From the NCBI RefSeq assembly GCF_031845375.1, contig NZ_JAVREK010000029.1, positions 1 to 64,000 on the forward strand: DNA of 64,000 bases. Reading direction: 5' to 3'. This DNA is from Streptomonospora wellingtoniae (GTDB lineage Bacteria; Actinomycetota; Actinomycetes; Streptosporangiales; Streptosporangiaceae). This document shows positions 51,423 through 64,000 of the stretch, piece by piece. The notes under the pieces were generated by a model that was given only the letters and a program-made list of their open reading frames with translations, made no database searches and was not told the origin of the DNA. How positions within the stretch are numbered: the stretch's first letter is position 1; each line of letters begins with the position of its first letter. Made by a program: the position numbers and the translations under genes.

Positions 51423-52643
51423 GTGATGCGGCCGTCGGAGAGATCCGGGAGACGTCCCGCGCCGCTGGGGCGCTGGGCCCGCATGGGGCAGTGGATCCGC
51501 CGTGCCCGCCGTGAAGGCCACGAGCGCAACACCCTGCTGTTGATCGGCAAGAGCACTCTGGCCGCCACAATCGCCTGGGTCGTCTCCTACAACGTGCTGC
51601 AGGCCGCGGCACCCGCGTTCGCGCCGTTCTCGGCGGTGCTGATGATCCAGGTGACGATCTACCAGTCGATCGCCCAGTCGGTGCGCTACCTCGGAGCGGT
51701 CGGGGCGGGGGTGGCCGTGCAGGGGCTGATCGGGTTCCTGGCCGGGCCGGGCCTGGTGACGTTCGCGGTCGTCACGATGGTCGCGCTGGTGATCGGGCGC
51801 TGGCCCCGGCTGGGCTCGCAGGGCTCTCAGGTGGTCACCGCCGCGTTCTTCGCCTTCGCCATGTACGTCATGGCGACGAGCACCGTCGAGCGCGCCACCC
51901 AGCTCGGCTCGATCCTCCTGCTGGTCCTCATCGGTTGCGCCATCGGCGTGCTGGTCAACCTGGTCGTCGTACCGCCGATGCGCTTCCGCAGCGCCGAGCA
52001 CGGCGTCCGCTCGCTGGCCCACGCTGTGTGCGACCTGCTTTCGGACATGCACCCTCCGCTGCGTGAAGGAGAGCTGATCCAGGAGCGGACGGGACAGTGG
52101 CGCCAGCGTGCGAGCCGGCTGGACTCCACCGTGGCCCAGGCGCACAGCGCGGTGCGCACCGCCGAGGAGAGCGTCTACTACAACCCGCGGCGCTTCCTGC
52201 TGCGGCGCCGAATCCCCACGTTCTCCGGCTACGTGGGCGCCGTGCAGGCACTGGACCGGATCTCCTACCAGCTGGCCTCCGTCACCCGCACTCTTGACCA
52301 GGCCGCATCCTCGCAAGAGGGGCGGCCGGAGAGCCCCGGATTCCTCGAACGCTACGCGGACTTCCTCGCCGCGCTCGCCGAGATCACCGCGAAGCTGAGC
52401 GAGCTCGACGAGAAGCACATCGCCGAACAGGTCGAGGAGCTGACATCCCGGGCCGGGCAGTCCAGGGAGTACGCGAGCCGGCTGTCCGAGGGCGACGAGG
52501 GCGACGAGGGCGTCACGGTCAGCGTCACCGGCGGTTCGAGCCCTTACGCCACCCTGCTCGTCGAGGCCTCCCGCCTCCAGGAGGAGTTCGAGCACGCATG
52601 CGACCTCCTCAAGCGCTCCGTGGAGCAGGAACGGTCGCGGTGA
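51423..52643 (+). CDS. FUSC-family membrane transporter (aromatic acid exporter-like)
   Basis: A 406-aa protein. The N-terminal ~200 residues hold about six membrane helices including LLIGKSTLAATIAWVV, typical of FUSC/AaeB proteins. The C-terminal half is a soluble, helical, coiled-coil-prone domain (about 210-400). AaeB-type pumps export aromatic acids; the substrate here is unknown. GTG and ATG are adjacent (codons 1 and 2) with AGGGGG 6 or 9 bases upstream. Confidence 0.86.
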   Translation: MMRPSERSGRRPAPLGRWARMGQWIRRARREGHERNTLLLIGKSTLAATIAWVVSYNVLQAAAPAFAPFSAVLMIQVTIYQSIAQSVRYLGAVGAGVAVQGLIGFLAGPGLVTFAVVTMVALVIGRWPRLGSQGSQVVTAAFFAFAMYVMATSTVERATQLGSILLLVLIGCAIGVLVNLVVVPPMRFRSAEHGVRSLAHAVCDLLSDMHPPLREGELIQERTGQWRQRASRLDSTVAQAHSAVRTAEESVYYNPRRFLLRRRIPTFSGYVGAVQALDRISYQLASVTRTLDQAASSQEGRPESPGFLERYADFLAALAEITAKLSELDEKHIAEQVEELTSRAGQSREYASRLSEGDEGDEGVTVSVTGGSSPYATLLVEASRLQEEFEHACDLLKRSVEQERSR

Positions 52644-52677
52644 GGCGGTGCGGTCAGCTGTCGGGCCGCCGAACCCT

Positions 52678-52740
52678 CGTCGATCTTGTAGCCATCGTGA
52701 AGGAAAGCGATTTCCGTTTGCGATGGCTACAAGATCGACG
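52678..52740. repeat. 20-bp perfect inverted repeat forming a large hairpin
   Basis: The arms (52678-52697 and 52721-52740; cgtcgatcttgtagccatcg and its complement) match perfectly over 20 bases. The 23-base interior forms a second stem ggaaa / tttcc with a gcga tetraloop. Its GC content is lower than the flanks. It lies between the convergent FUSC and hypothetical genes, so it may act as a bidirectional terminator, but there is no T tract, and the size suggests a REP- or MITE-like palindrome. Confidence 0.85.
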
Positions 52741-52788
52741 GTGCTGTGCCGGTTGCGGCCGTGCTACCGACCTCCCCGAGCATCACGC

Positions 52789-53208
52789 CTAGCCGCTCGC
52801 GCCGTCGAGCGGGCAGGGAGCCTCGCGGTCCCATTCGTTGGGTGAGCAGGCGACGACCGAGACGAAGGCGCGTTCGTCGCCGCCCACCTGGTACTGCCAG
52901 GTGACGTCGCGGCCGTCGGCGATGTCGCGCAGGGCCGCGGCGTAGCGGCGGTCGCCGGGCGTCCAGTGGGCGGCGGCGTCCTCGATCTCGCGGCTCACCC
53001 GCTCGTACTGCGCGAGCATCCACTTCGCGGCGCCTGCGGGGTCGTCCCAGGTGCCCGCGACCATGTCGGCCGGCTTACGCAGCCACCAGCACATCTTGGC
53101 GGGGGGTACGTCGGCGGTCGCGAACCGGGGACCGTCGATGTGGGCGTCGCGTGCCCGGCGCGAGCGGTCGTCGTCGGACCCGCGCCAGAAGTAGCCGTGG
53201 TAGTGCAC
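52789..53208 (-). CDS. Hypothetical protein
   Basis: A 139-aa protein I do not recognise. It begins VHYHGYFWRGS and contains MCWWLRKPADMVAGTWDDP, several aromatic residues and a C-terminal pair of cysteines. There is no signal peptide or membrane helix. The GTG start has no ribosome site; an upstream in-frame ATG would add ~40 Arg/Pro-rich residues and is less likely. The start is uncertain. Confidence 0.55.
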   Translation of the reverse strand: MHYHGYFWRGSDDDRSRRARDAHIDGPRFATADVPPAKMCWWLRKPADMVAGTWDDPAGAAKWMLAQYERVSREIEDAAAHWTPGDRRYAAALRDIADGRDVTWQYQVGGDERAFVSVVACSPNEWDREAPCPLDGASG

Positions 53209-53624
53209 GTGCCGATGTTCGCACGCGGTGATCGGCCTGACCAGCTGGACACCCTGCGGCGCGCTCGTCCGAGCGCGCGGCGGGCGGGGAGCCGCCGGAC
53301 CGCGGCGCCCGTCCCGCCTGCACCGCACCGCGGTCCGCCGGGCACGGGGTGCCGAAGTACCGGTCCTAGTCCTCTCGGCGCCCCGGGACCGTGCGTGTAT
53401 ACCGCCGGATGACTACTCGAACGTGGTTCTGAGAATGGCCCGTCTGGGTCATGCGGCGGTGAGCTACCGGGACGTAACCTTCGTCCAGCGGGATGTCTCC
53501 GGCGGGATCCCACGTTGGTCGGCGGTCCGACCCGGGGATACACGTGGCCGGACGGTCGCCTCCCGCGTTCCCTTGTCCCGCGCGGGGCGCGCCCCTGCGG
53601 TGCTCTCGATGGAGGTGGGCGCGG
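53209..53624. other. Intergenic region
   Basis: This 416-base region lies between two divergent genes. It contains no convincing gene, repeat or RNA. A short tract around 53400-53470 is less GC-rich and may hold promoters. Confidence 0.3.
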
Positions 53625-53828
53625 ATGTATGCCGACGTACACCTTCACGACCACGTGGCGATGGCGGAGATCGAACTCTACTCCGAGCTGCTCATCGCGG
53701 TCGCCGGTGCGGACCGGCGGCTGACCTTCGAGGAGATCGACATCGTGCTGGGCGTGCGCGCGCCGGTGCCCGAGCAGGCCAGGCGCTGCCTGCCCGGCCC
53801 CGCCGCCGAACCGCACTGCGCAGGCTGA
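53625..53828 (+). CDS. Small conserved hypothetical protein
   Basis: A 67-aa protein starting MYADVHLHDHVAMAEIELYSEL, with a helix LLIAVAGADRRLTFEEIDIVLGV. Similar short proteins (HDHVAMAEIELYGEL-type) occur in other actinomycetes. A GGAGGTG site lies about 9 bases upstream of the ATG. Cytoplasmic, function unknown. Recognition of the family is from memory and moderately sure. Confidence 0.7.
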   Translation: MYADVHLHDHVAMAEIELYSELLIAVAGADRRLTFEEIDIVLGVRAPVPEQARRCLPGPAAEPHCAG

Positions 53829-53967
53829 TCCGAAAGCTGCGCCCCGCCCGCCGCGTCGGCGGTCCGGCCGGCGCAGCGGGGCCGCGCCCCGGGCGGCGGC
53901 CTGCCCGGAGCGCGGTCCGGCCGCGCCGGCCGGACCGCATGTGCGGCGGGGACGGCCGGTCGGACGG

Positions 53968-56154
53968 TCAGGCCGTCTCCTTCTCCTCCTCGCCCGCGGG
54001 GGCGGCGTCGCTCTTGACGGAGCGCAGCAGCAGCTGGGACACGTCGACGACCTCCAGCGACTCCTTGGCCTCGCCCGCCGACTTCTTCTCGTTGATGGCG
54101 TCGCCCAGCATCACCTGGCAGAAGGGGCAGGCGGTCGAGACGGTGTCGGGGTCGGTGGTCAATGCCTCGTCCACGCGCTCGGTGTTGATGCGCTTGCCGA
54201 TGCGCTCCTCCATCCACATGCGCGCGCCGCCCGCGCCGCAGCAGAAGCCGCGCTCCTTGTGCCGGTGCATCTCCTTGGTGGTGATGCCGGGGACCTGCGC
54301 CATGATGTCGCGCGGCGGCGTGTAGACCTTGTTGTGCCGGCCGAGGAAGCACGGATCGTGGTAGGTGATGTTCTCCTCGATCGGCTGGACCGGGGTGAGC
54401 CGTCCGTCCTCGACCAGCTTGGCCAGCAGCTGGCTGTGGTGGACCACGTCGTACTCGCCGCCGAGCTGCGGGTACTCGTTGCCCAGCGTGTTGAAGCAGT
54501 GCGGGCAGCTGGCCACGATCCTGGTGACCCCCGCCTCGTTCAGGGTCTCGACGTTCTGCTGGGCGAGCATCTGGAAGACGTACTCCATGCCCAGCCGCCG
54601 CGCCGGGTCGCCGGTGCAGGCCTCCATGCCGCCCAGGACCGCGAACTTCACGCCTGCCGTGTGCAGCAGCTCGGCGATGGCCTTGGTGGTCTTCTTCGCG
54701 CGGTCCTCCAGGGCGCCGGCGCAGCCGACCCAGAACAGGTACTCGGTGCCCTCCGGCAGCGTGTCCTCCACCACCGGGACCTCGAAGTCGAGCTCGCCGA
54801 TCCAGTCCATGCGCCGGTCCTCGGCCATGCCCCAGGGGTTGCCCTTGTTCTCCAGGTTCTTCAGCAGCGTGTTGGCCTCGGAGGGGAAGCTGGACTCGAT
54901 CATCACCTGGTAGCGGCGCATGTCCATGATGTGGTCGATGTGCTCGATGTCCACCGGGCACTGCTCGACGCAGGCACCGCAGTTGGTGCAGGACCAGAGC
55001 ACGTCGGGGTGGATGACGCCGCCCTCCTCCTCGGTGCCCACCAGCGGCCGCTGGAGAAGCGTGAGCACGTCGGTGTCCGCGTGTGCGGCATCCTCCTTGG
55101 CCTTCTCCTCCAGCGTCTCCGCGGTGATGCCCTGCATGAGGTAGGGAGCCTTGGCGTAGGCGTGCTCGCGCAGGTCCATGACCAGCTTCTTGGGCGAGAG
55201 CGGCTTTCCGGTGTTCCAGGCGGGGCACTGCGATTGGCAGCGGCCGCACTCGGTGCAGGTGGAGAAGTCGAGCAAGCCCTTCCAGGTGAAGTCCTCGATC
55301 TTGCCGGCGCCGAAGGGGTCCTCGTCGGGGTCGGCTTCCTCGAAGTCCAGCGGCTGCTTGCCGGTCTTGTCCATCATCGGCTTGGCGGCGCCCAGCGCCG
55401 GAGCGCCCCCGGCGTCGCGCTTGAAGTAGATGTTGAACGGCGCGGTGAACCGGTGCCAGCCGATGCCCATGGTCAGCACCGCGGCCAGGACCATGAAGAA
55501 CATCCAGGAGATGACCAGCTTGAACGCGGCGACCAGCGCGAGGGTCGGCTCACTGGCGGGCAGGATCGCGCCCAGCGCGTGCGAGACCGGTGTCGCCCAG
55601 ACCGGGAACGGGAAATCGTCCAGGGCGACCTTGATCCCGCGGATCACGAAGATGGCGGCCAGCAGCGCGACGATGTAGGCCTCGACGTAGTAGGCCGTCC
55701 AGTGCACGGAGTTGGCGAACCGGGAGTCGCGGCCGCGCCGGCGCGGGCCCCTGATCTGGCGGTAGACGGCCAGACCCGCGATGGCGACCAGTGCCAGCGC
55801 CGCGATGAGCTCGATGGCCAGGCCGTAGACGGTCCAGTCGTGGATCAGCGGCAGGTGGAAGTGCGGGTCCCACACCTCGCCGTGCGCCTCGGCGACGGTG
55901 AACACCAGCAGCGGGAAGGACACCATGACGAACCAGTGGGCCACACCCACCCAGGGCCGCTTGAGCATCCGGTTGTGTCCGAGCACCTCGAGCAGCGTGG
56001 TCGTCAGTCGCCGGCCGAACGGCCCCGTGCGCCCGCTCTCCACCGGGCGGCCCAGACGCACGGTCTGCACCATCCGGCGGATGCCGAACGCGAACATGGC
56101 GACCCCGACCACGGCGACGAGGGTCGTGATGATCCCCAGAACGATGTAGAGCAT
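53968..56154 (-). CDS. Membrane Fe-S oxidoreductase, EtfD-like
   Basis: A 728-aa protein. About six membrane helices at 1-270 (a NarI-like haem-type region) precede two 4Fe-4S ferredoxin motifs (CTECGRCQSQCP and CTNCGACVEQCP) and two CCG-type cysteine-rich domains (HDPCFLGRHN, FCCGAGGARMW). The order matches the HdrD/GlpC-like family and mycobacterial EtfD (Rv0338c), which passes electrons from acyl-CoA dehydrogenases via ETF to the quinone pool. The ATG at MLYIVLGII has GGGAGG upstream. A fatty-acid-type TetR operator lies about 65 bases upstream. Confidence 0.9.
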   Translation of the reverse strand: MLYIVLGIITTLVAVVGVAMFAFGIRRMVQTVRLGRPVESGRTGPFGRRLTTTLLEVLGHNRMLKRPWVGVAHWFVMVSFPLLVFTVAEAHGEVWDPHFHLPLIHDWTVYGLAIELIAALALVAIAGLAVYRQIRGPRRRGRDSRFANSVHWTAYYVEAYIVALLAAIFVIRGIKVALDDFPFPVWATPVSHALGAILPASEPTLALVAAFKLVISWMFFMVLAAVLTMGIGWHRFTAPFNIYFKRDAGGAPALGAAKPMMDKTGKQPLDFEEADPDEDPFGAGKIEDFTWKGLLDFSTCTECGRCQSQCPAWNTGKPLSPKKLVMDLREHAYAKAPYLMQGITAETLEEKAKEDAAHADTDVLTLLQRPLVGTEEEGGVIHPDVLWSCTNCGACVEQCPVDIEHIDHIMDMRRYQVMIESSFPSEANTLLKNLENKGNPWGMAEDRRMDWIGELDFEVPVVEDTLPEGTEYLFWVGCAGALEDRAKKTTKAIAELLHTAGVKFAVLGGMEACTGDPARRLGMEYVFQMLAQQNVETLNEAGVTRIVASCPHCFNTLGNEYPQLGGEYDVVHHSQLLAKLVEDGRLTPVQPIEENITYHDPCFLGRHNKVYTPPRDIMAQVPGITTKEMHRHKERGFCCGAGGARMWMEERIGKRINTERVDEALTTDPDTVSTACPFCQVMLGDAINEKKSAGEAKESLEVVDVSQLLLRSVKSDAAPAGEEEKETA

Positions 56155-56218
56155 CGCCCGCGGCCTCCCATCCTGCTGTCCTGCTCCGATGCGCCACACA
56201 TCGGCGGTCCACCAAATG

Positions 56219-56232
56219 TTACTAGTCAGTAA
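56219..56232. promoter_or_regulatory. TetR-type operator before the etfD-like gene
   Basis: The perfect dyad TTACT-agtc-AGTAA lies 65 bases upstream of the EtfD-like start codon. The TTACTnnnnAGTAA pattern resembles the operators of TetR-type fatty-acid catabolism regulators. No such regulator is in the window. If used, it would couple this electron-transfer protein to lipid supply. Confidence 0.6.
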
Positions 56233-56593
56233 TGCCGGACGGGTCCATCGCCCCCGGTTCAGGCGCTTCGACGGCCGCGGGCTCCAACGGTAGAGGTCCG
56301 CGCGCCACCGCGAATCGGCGGGTTCACCTGCACCGCCGCGCCGGTCGGCGGTGCGGCCCCGCTTCCATCATCGCCCGCGCGTGCGACCGGGCTGACCGGG
56401 CTCGCCGATGCGCCGTGCCCGCCCCCGCGCCCGGTCGCGCTCGCGGAGGTGCTGTGCGCAGTCGGCGGCGGCAGCCCGGCCGGCCCCGGCCCGCCCCTGA
56501 CGCGCCCCTGAGATCCGCCCGGACTTCCCTCGACCGGCTCCCGCGGCGGGAACAAACGCCGTGCTTCCAGCCGTTATAGGGGCGGAACCAAAG
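56233..56593. other. Intergenic region between etfD-like and dnaK promoters
   Basis: About 360 bases of GC-rich sequence with no recognisable gene, repeat or RNA. The heat-shock control region begins at its right edge. Confidence 0.3.
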
Positions 56594-56614
56594 ATTGAGT
56601 CCCAGCGACTCAAG
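56594..56614 (+). promoter_or_regulatory. HAIR operator (HspR-binding site)
   Basis: ATTGAGT-cccagcg-ACTCAAG fits the HspR consensus CTTGAGT-N7-ACTCAAG with one mismatch. It lies 5 bases before the -35 box of dnaK. A lone half-site, actcaa, occurs downstream near 56660. Confidence 0.9.
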
Positions 56615-56618
56615 TGAT

Positions 56619-56647
56619 TTGACAGCAGGCGAACCGCGAAGCAAACT
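56619..56647 (+). promoter_or_regulatory. dnaK promoter
   Basis: A consensus -35 TTGACA is followed after 17 bases by caaact (or after 18 by aaactt) as -10. Transcription would start near 56655, giving a leader of about 30 bases. The HAIR operator lies directly upstream. Confidence 0.7.
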
Positions 56648-56686
56648 TACGCCTGTACGACTCAACTCTGACGGAGGAACGAACTC

Positions 56687-58531
<1,845 letters not shown>

Positions 58532-58565
58532 TCGGCCGAGAGGCAAGGCAAGGGAGGCGCAGCCA

Positions 58566-59300
58566 ATGGCGCTGCCGGAGAACGAGAACGGCGAGGAGCA
58601 GCAGGGGCCGGTGATCCGCGACAGGCGGCGCATAGATCCCGAAACCGGTGAGCTCCGTACGCCCGAGGGGGCCGAGGGTGCCGCTCCCGACTCCCCCGAG
58701 GCCGCAGTCGAGGCCGACGAGGAGCCCGTCGTCATCGACGGGACCGTCGAAGGGGGCGAGCTCCTCAAGACCCGCGAGCAGGTCGTGGAGCTGACCAACG
58801 ACCTCAAGCGGATCCAGGCGGAGTACGCCAACTACCGAAAGCGCGTCGAGCGCGACCGGGTGGCCCTGCGCGAGCAGGCGACGGCCCAGGTGGTGGGCGA
58901 CCTTCTGCCGATCCTGGACGACATCGGCCGGGCGCGTGAGCACGACGAGCTCACCGGCGGATTCAAGTCCGTGGGTGAGGCGCTGGAGGCGCTGGTCACC
59001 AAGCTGGGGCTGAAGAAGTACGGCGAACAGGGCGAGGAGTTCGACCCGAACGTCCACGAGGCCCTGACCATGGTGCCTTCGCCCGACGCCGAGGTGCCCA
59101 CGGTCATCGAGGTCTTCCAGCCCGGCTACCTCATCGGCGAACGGGTCCTGCGCCCGGCACGCGTGGTGGTGGCCGGACCCGGGGAGGATGCCGCTGAGGC
59201 TCCGGATTCCGCCGGAACCGATCAGGAGGCCGAGCCGGGCGGCTCCGCGGAGGAGCCCGGCCCCGACTCCTCCGGCGGGGCCGGTGAGGACAGGAAGTAG
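58566..59300 (+). CDS. grpE: Nucleotide exchange factor GrpE
   Basis: A 244-aa GrpE, longer than usual. Disordered acidic N-terminus (~75 residues), then the coiled-coil/dimer region (LTNDLKRIQAEYANYRKRVERDR), then the beta domain with VHEALTMVPSPDAEVPTVIEV and GYLIGERVLRPARVVVA, and a ~50-residue acidic Ser/Gly tail that most GrpE lack. Releases ADP from DnaK. It starts 34 bases after dnaK. Confidence 0.97.
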   Translation: MALPENENGEEQQGPVIRDRRRIDPETGELRTPEGAEGAAPDSPEAAVEADEEPVVIDGTVEGGELLKTREQVVELTNDLKRIQAEYANYRKRVERDRVALREQATAQVVGDLLPILDDIGRAREHDELTGGFKSVGEALEALVTKLGLKKYGEQGEEFDPNVHEALTMVPSPDAEVPTVIEVFQPGYLIGERVLRPARVVVAGPGEDAAEAPDSAGTDQEAEPGGSAEEPGPDSSGGAGEDRK

Positions 59301-59429
59301 ACCGTCGAGCCCCGGGCGCCGCGCGGCGCCCGGGGCGCGCGGCCACAGGGCCGCCCCCCGGTCGGATGCGGGGGCGCGGTCGCGGGGACAATCCGACCCA
59401 CAGCGCGAAGCGGGAGAAGGCAGACGTCG

Positions 59430-60590
59430 ATGAGCACGAAGGACTACCTGGAGAAGGACTACTACAAGGTCCTCGGAGTCTCAAAGACCGCCTCGCAGGA
59501 CGAGATCAAGCAGTCCTATCGCAAGCTCGCGCGCGCGAACCACCCCGACGCCAACACCGGCGACGCACAGGCCGAGGAGCGCTTCAAGGAGATCTCCGAG
59601 GCCTACAACGTGCTCAGTGACGAGAAGCGGCGCAAGGAGTACGACGACGCCCGCTCCCTCTTCGGCGGTTCCTACCGGCCCGGTGGCAGCACCGGCGCGG
59701 GCGGGTTCGACCTGGGCGACCTGTTCGGCCAGGGCCAGGGCGGTCCCCAGCCCAGCGGGGGCGGCGAGCGGCTGAGCGACCTGTTCGGCGGCCTGTTCGG
59801 CGGGCGCGGCCGCACCACGACCCAGCCCCGGCGCGGGGCCGACATCGAGACCGAGACCCGGCTGACGTTCAGCGAGGCGTCCGCCGGAGTTACCCGGTCC
59901 TTCCAGCTCAGCAGCGACGCCGCGTGCCCCACCTGCAAGGGCACCGGCGCCCGGGCGGGCACGGCTCCGCGGGTGTGCCCGAACTGCTCGGGTACCGGCC
60001 ACGAGAACCGCAACCAGGGCGGGTTCTCGCTTTCCGAGCCGTGCGGCAAGTGCAAGGGGCGCGGCCTGGTGGTCGACGACCCCTGCCCCACGTGCAGCGG
60101 CAGCGGGCGCGGTAAGAGCACCCGAACGATCCAGACCCGGATCCCCGCGGGTGTCTCCGACGGCCAGCGGATCCGGCTCAAAGGCAAAGGCGCGCCGGGC
60201 GAGCACGGCGGACCGGCCGGAGACCTCTATGTGGTGGTACATGTGCAGCCGCACCCCGTGTTCGCCAAGTCCGGCGACAACCTGACGATCACCGTTCCGG
60301 TGACCTTCCCCGAGGCCGCGCTCGGCGCCGACGTGCGGGTGCCCACCCTCAACGGCCTGCCCGTCACGGTCAAGATCCCACCGGGCACGCCCAACGGCCG
60401 GACCTTCCGGGTTCGCGGCAAGGGCACGGCCCGGCGCGACGGGACCGCGGGCGACATGCTGGTGACCGTCGAAGTGGCGGTTCCCGACCGCCTCAACGAG
60501 GATGCGCGCGAGGCGCTGGAGAAGTTCCGCGCCGCGACCGCGGACCAGGACCCGCGCAGCGGTCTGGAGACACGCGCGAAGGGGATGTGA
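59430..60590 (+). CDS. dnaJ: Chaperone DnaJ (Hsp40)
   Basis: A 386-aa type I DnaJ. J domain with H38-P-D40, a Gly/Phe-rich region (about 75-130), four zinc motifs (CPTCKGTG, CPNCSGTG, CGKCKGRG, CPTCSGSG) and a C-terminal substrate domain. Stimulates DnaK ATPase. ATG preceded by GGGAGAAGG. Its stop codon overlaps the start of hspR (GTGA), so the repressor is translationally coupled to it. Confidence 0.98.
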   Translation: MSTKDYLEKDYYKVLGVSKTASQDEIKQSYRKLARANHPDANTGDAQAEERFKEISEAYNVLSDEKRRKEYDDARSLFGGSYRPGGSTGAGGFDLGDLFGQGQGGPQPSGGGERLSDLFGGLFGGRGRTTTQPRRGADIETETRLTFSEASAGVTRSFQLSSDAACPTCKGTGARAGTAPRVCPNCSGTGHENRNQGGFSLSEPCGKCKGRGLVVDDPCPTCSGSGRGKSTRTIQTRIPAGVSDGQRIRLKGKGAPGEHGGPAGDLYVVVHVQPHPVFAKSGDNLTITVPVTFPEAALGADVRVPTLNGLPVTVKIPPGTPNGRTFRVRGKGTARRDGTAGDMLVTVEVAVPDRLNEDAREALEKFRAATADQDPRSGLETRAKGM

Positions 60591-61018
60591 ATGTCATGAA
60601 CGATCCCGGGCTGGGTGACGACATCCCGGTCTACGTGATCTCGGTGGCCGCTGAGCTGTCCGGACTGCATCCGCAGACGCTGCGCCAGTACGACCGTCTG
60701 GGCCTGGTCTCGCCGGGCCGGGCCTCCGGCCGGGGCAGGCGCTACTCGATGCGCGACATCCGGACGCTGCGGGAGGTGCAGCGGCTCTCCCAGGAGGAGG
60801 GGATCAACCTCGCCGGGATCAAGCGCATCCTGGAACTGGAGATCGAGGTGGAGAAGCTGCGCGAGCACCTGTTCCACCTGCACAACGAGCTGGACGCGGC
60901 CCGCTCGGCGGTGGCGCGGCGCTCGTCGGGCGAGGCCGGCGGCGGCGAGCTGCTGCCGGTGCGGCGCGCACGGGTGACGATCTTCAACACCTCCACTCCG
61001 CCTGAGCAGGACCGGTAG
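60587..61018 (+). CDS. hspR: Heat-shock repressor HspR (MerR family)
   Basis: A 143-aa MerR-type repressor: PVYVISVAAELSGLHPQTLR, YDRLGLVSPGRASGRGRRYS, and a helical tail. HspR binds the HAIR operator upstream of dnaK and needs DnaK as co-repressor, giving a titration-based heat sensor. The GTG start overlaps dnaJ's stop codon and has AAGGGGAT before it; an ATG three codons later is an alternative. The last ~25 residues are extra to the core. Confidence 0.96.
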   Translation: MNVMNDPGLGDDIPVYVISVAAELSGLHPQTLRQYDRLGLVSPGRASGRGRRYSMRDIRTLREVQRLSQEEGINLAGIKRILELEIEVEKLREHLFHLHNELDAARSAVARRSSGEAGGGELLPVRRARVTIFNTSTPPEQDR

Positions 61019-61053
61019 CCGGTCCGGCCGGACCGCGACGGCCGACCGGAACC

Positions 61054-61084
61054 GGGCGGGCGCCGAGGCGGTCGGCGCCCGCCC
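61054..61084 (+). terminator. Strong hairpin between hspR and clpB
   Basis: A perfect 13-bp stem (gggcgggcgccga / tcggcgcccgccc) with a 5-base loop follows hspR by about 35 bases. No T tract. It probably ends or attenuates the dnaK operon, so clpB would need its own promoter or read-through. Confidence 0.7.
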
Positions 61085-61175
61085 GTGCCCGGGATTCGGG
61101 CGCGAGCGCTGCCGCCGCCCGGCGGGCCATCAGGCACAACCGCATAGCGATCACGCGCGAAGGGGGCGGCGACGC

Positions 61176-63797
<2,622 letters not shown>

Positions 63798-63830
63798 CGC
63801 CGCCGAGCGCGGCGCCGCTCCCGAAGCGTC

Positions 63831-63863
63831 GGCCCCGGCACCGTGTTCGGCGGTGCCGGGGCC
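63831..63863. terminator. Bidirectional terminator hairpin after clpB
   Basis: A perfect 13-bp stem (ggccccggcaccg / cggtgccggggcc) with a 7-base loop. It lies between clpB and a convergent gene at the window edge. No T tract. Confidence 0.75.
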
Positions 63864-63944
63864 GACCCCGTTGAAGGGAGGATGGAGAGGCGGGGCGCGC
63901 CGCGGGGTGGCGCCGCGGGGCGGCGCCGTGACCGACCCCGCGTG

Positions 63945-64000
63945 TCAGAGCACGTCGGAGTCGTCCCGGATCGACTGCCGGGTGCGGTCGCGGCGGACCA
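63945..64000 (-). CDS. C-terminal end of a convergent gene (partial)
   Basis: On the minus strand an open frame enters from the right edge and ends in a stop codon at 63945-63947. The visible C-terminus reads VRRDRTRQSIRDDSDVL, charged and non-shadow-like. A convergent terminator hairpin lies 80 bases beyond. Too short to identify. Confidence 0.5.
   Translation of the reverse strand, partial: VRRDRTRQSIRDDSDVL

Overview
This is 64 kb of chromosome from a high-GC (about 70%) filamentous actinomycete. The evidence is a chaplin-type cell-wall protein, a WblA/WhiB4-type regulator, the 6C small RNA, an HspR-controlled dnaK operon, many GTG/TTG starts and several apparently leaderless genes. The chaplin ends in an LPLTG sorting signal rather than the Streptomyces-style LAxTG. 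That, with the general gene mix, makes a Streptosporangiales/Nocardiopsaceae-like organism more likely than Streptomyces, but this is inference only. I see no IS element, tRNA, CRISPR array or prophage.

Layout. 1-0.4 kb: the end of an rRNA operon (23S 3' end, 5S, strong terminator). 0.4-16 kb: a MerR regulator with a divergent methyltransferase, serB, a tandem pair of DUF1707/LiaF-like proteins, an orphan ABC ATPase, an SPFH protein, wblA, a TauE-like exporter, an HD phosphohydrolase, a CoA-disulfide-reductase-like flavoprotein, a TetR/hydrolase pair, adenosine deaminase and a CapA lipoprotein. 16-28.9 kb: a leaderless Fur-type regulator with catalase, a four-domain chaplin preceded by low-GC DNA, a SURF1 protein, two methyltransferases, a stand-alone Clp-N protein with tandem operators, an aminotransferase V/LysR pair, an SDR, and hisE-hisG.

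28.9-44.5 kb: a predicted type VII-secreted polymorphic toxin (YwqJ-like deaminase tip) overlapping its YwqK-like immunity gene; a spermidine-synthase-like protein, thioredoxin and two DUF202 proteins; a surface-glycan locus (WbqC, PIG-L deacetylase, epimerase, with a divergent GT2); DUF3817 facing a second SURF1; the 6C RNA plus a candidate facing RNA; two tandem roadblock proteins; and a PopR/ClgR-type regulator convergent with two coupled clpP genes.

44.5-64 kb: an NlpC/P60 hydrolase, a TetR/MFS drug-efflux pair sharing one operator-promoter region, a DivIVA-like coiled-coil protein with a Q-rich tail, a gamma-carbonic anhydrase, a FUSC transporter, a large perfect palindrome, an EtfD-like Fe-S oxidoreductase with a TetR-type operator, and the heat-shock block dnaK-grpE-dnaJ-hspR-clpB with a HAIR operator.

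Protein quality control is unusually concentrated here: dnaK operon, clpB, hspR, two clpP, PopR/ClgR and a Clp-N protein. The most system-like locus is the toxin/immunity pair at 29.2-31.8 kb. The least explained signals are the RNA structure beside 6C, the tandem roadblock genes and the tandem operators before the Clp-N gene.
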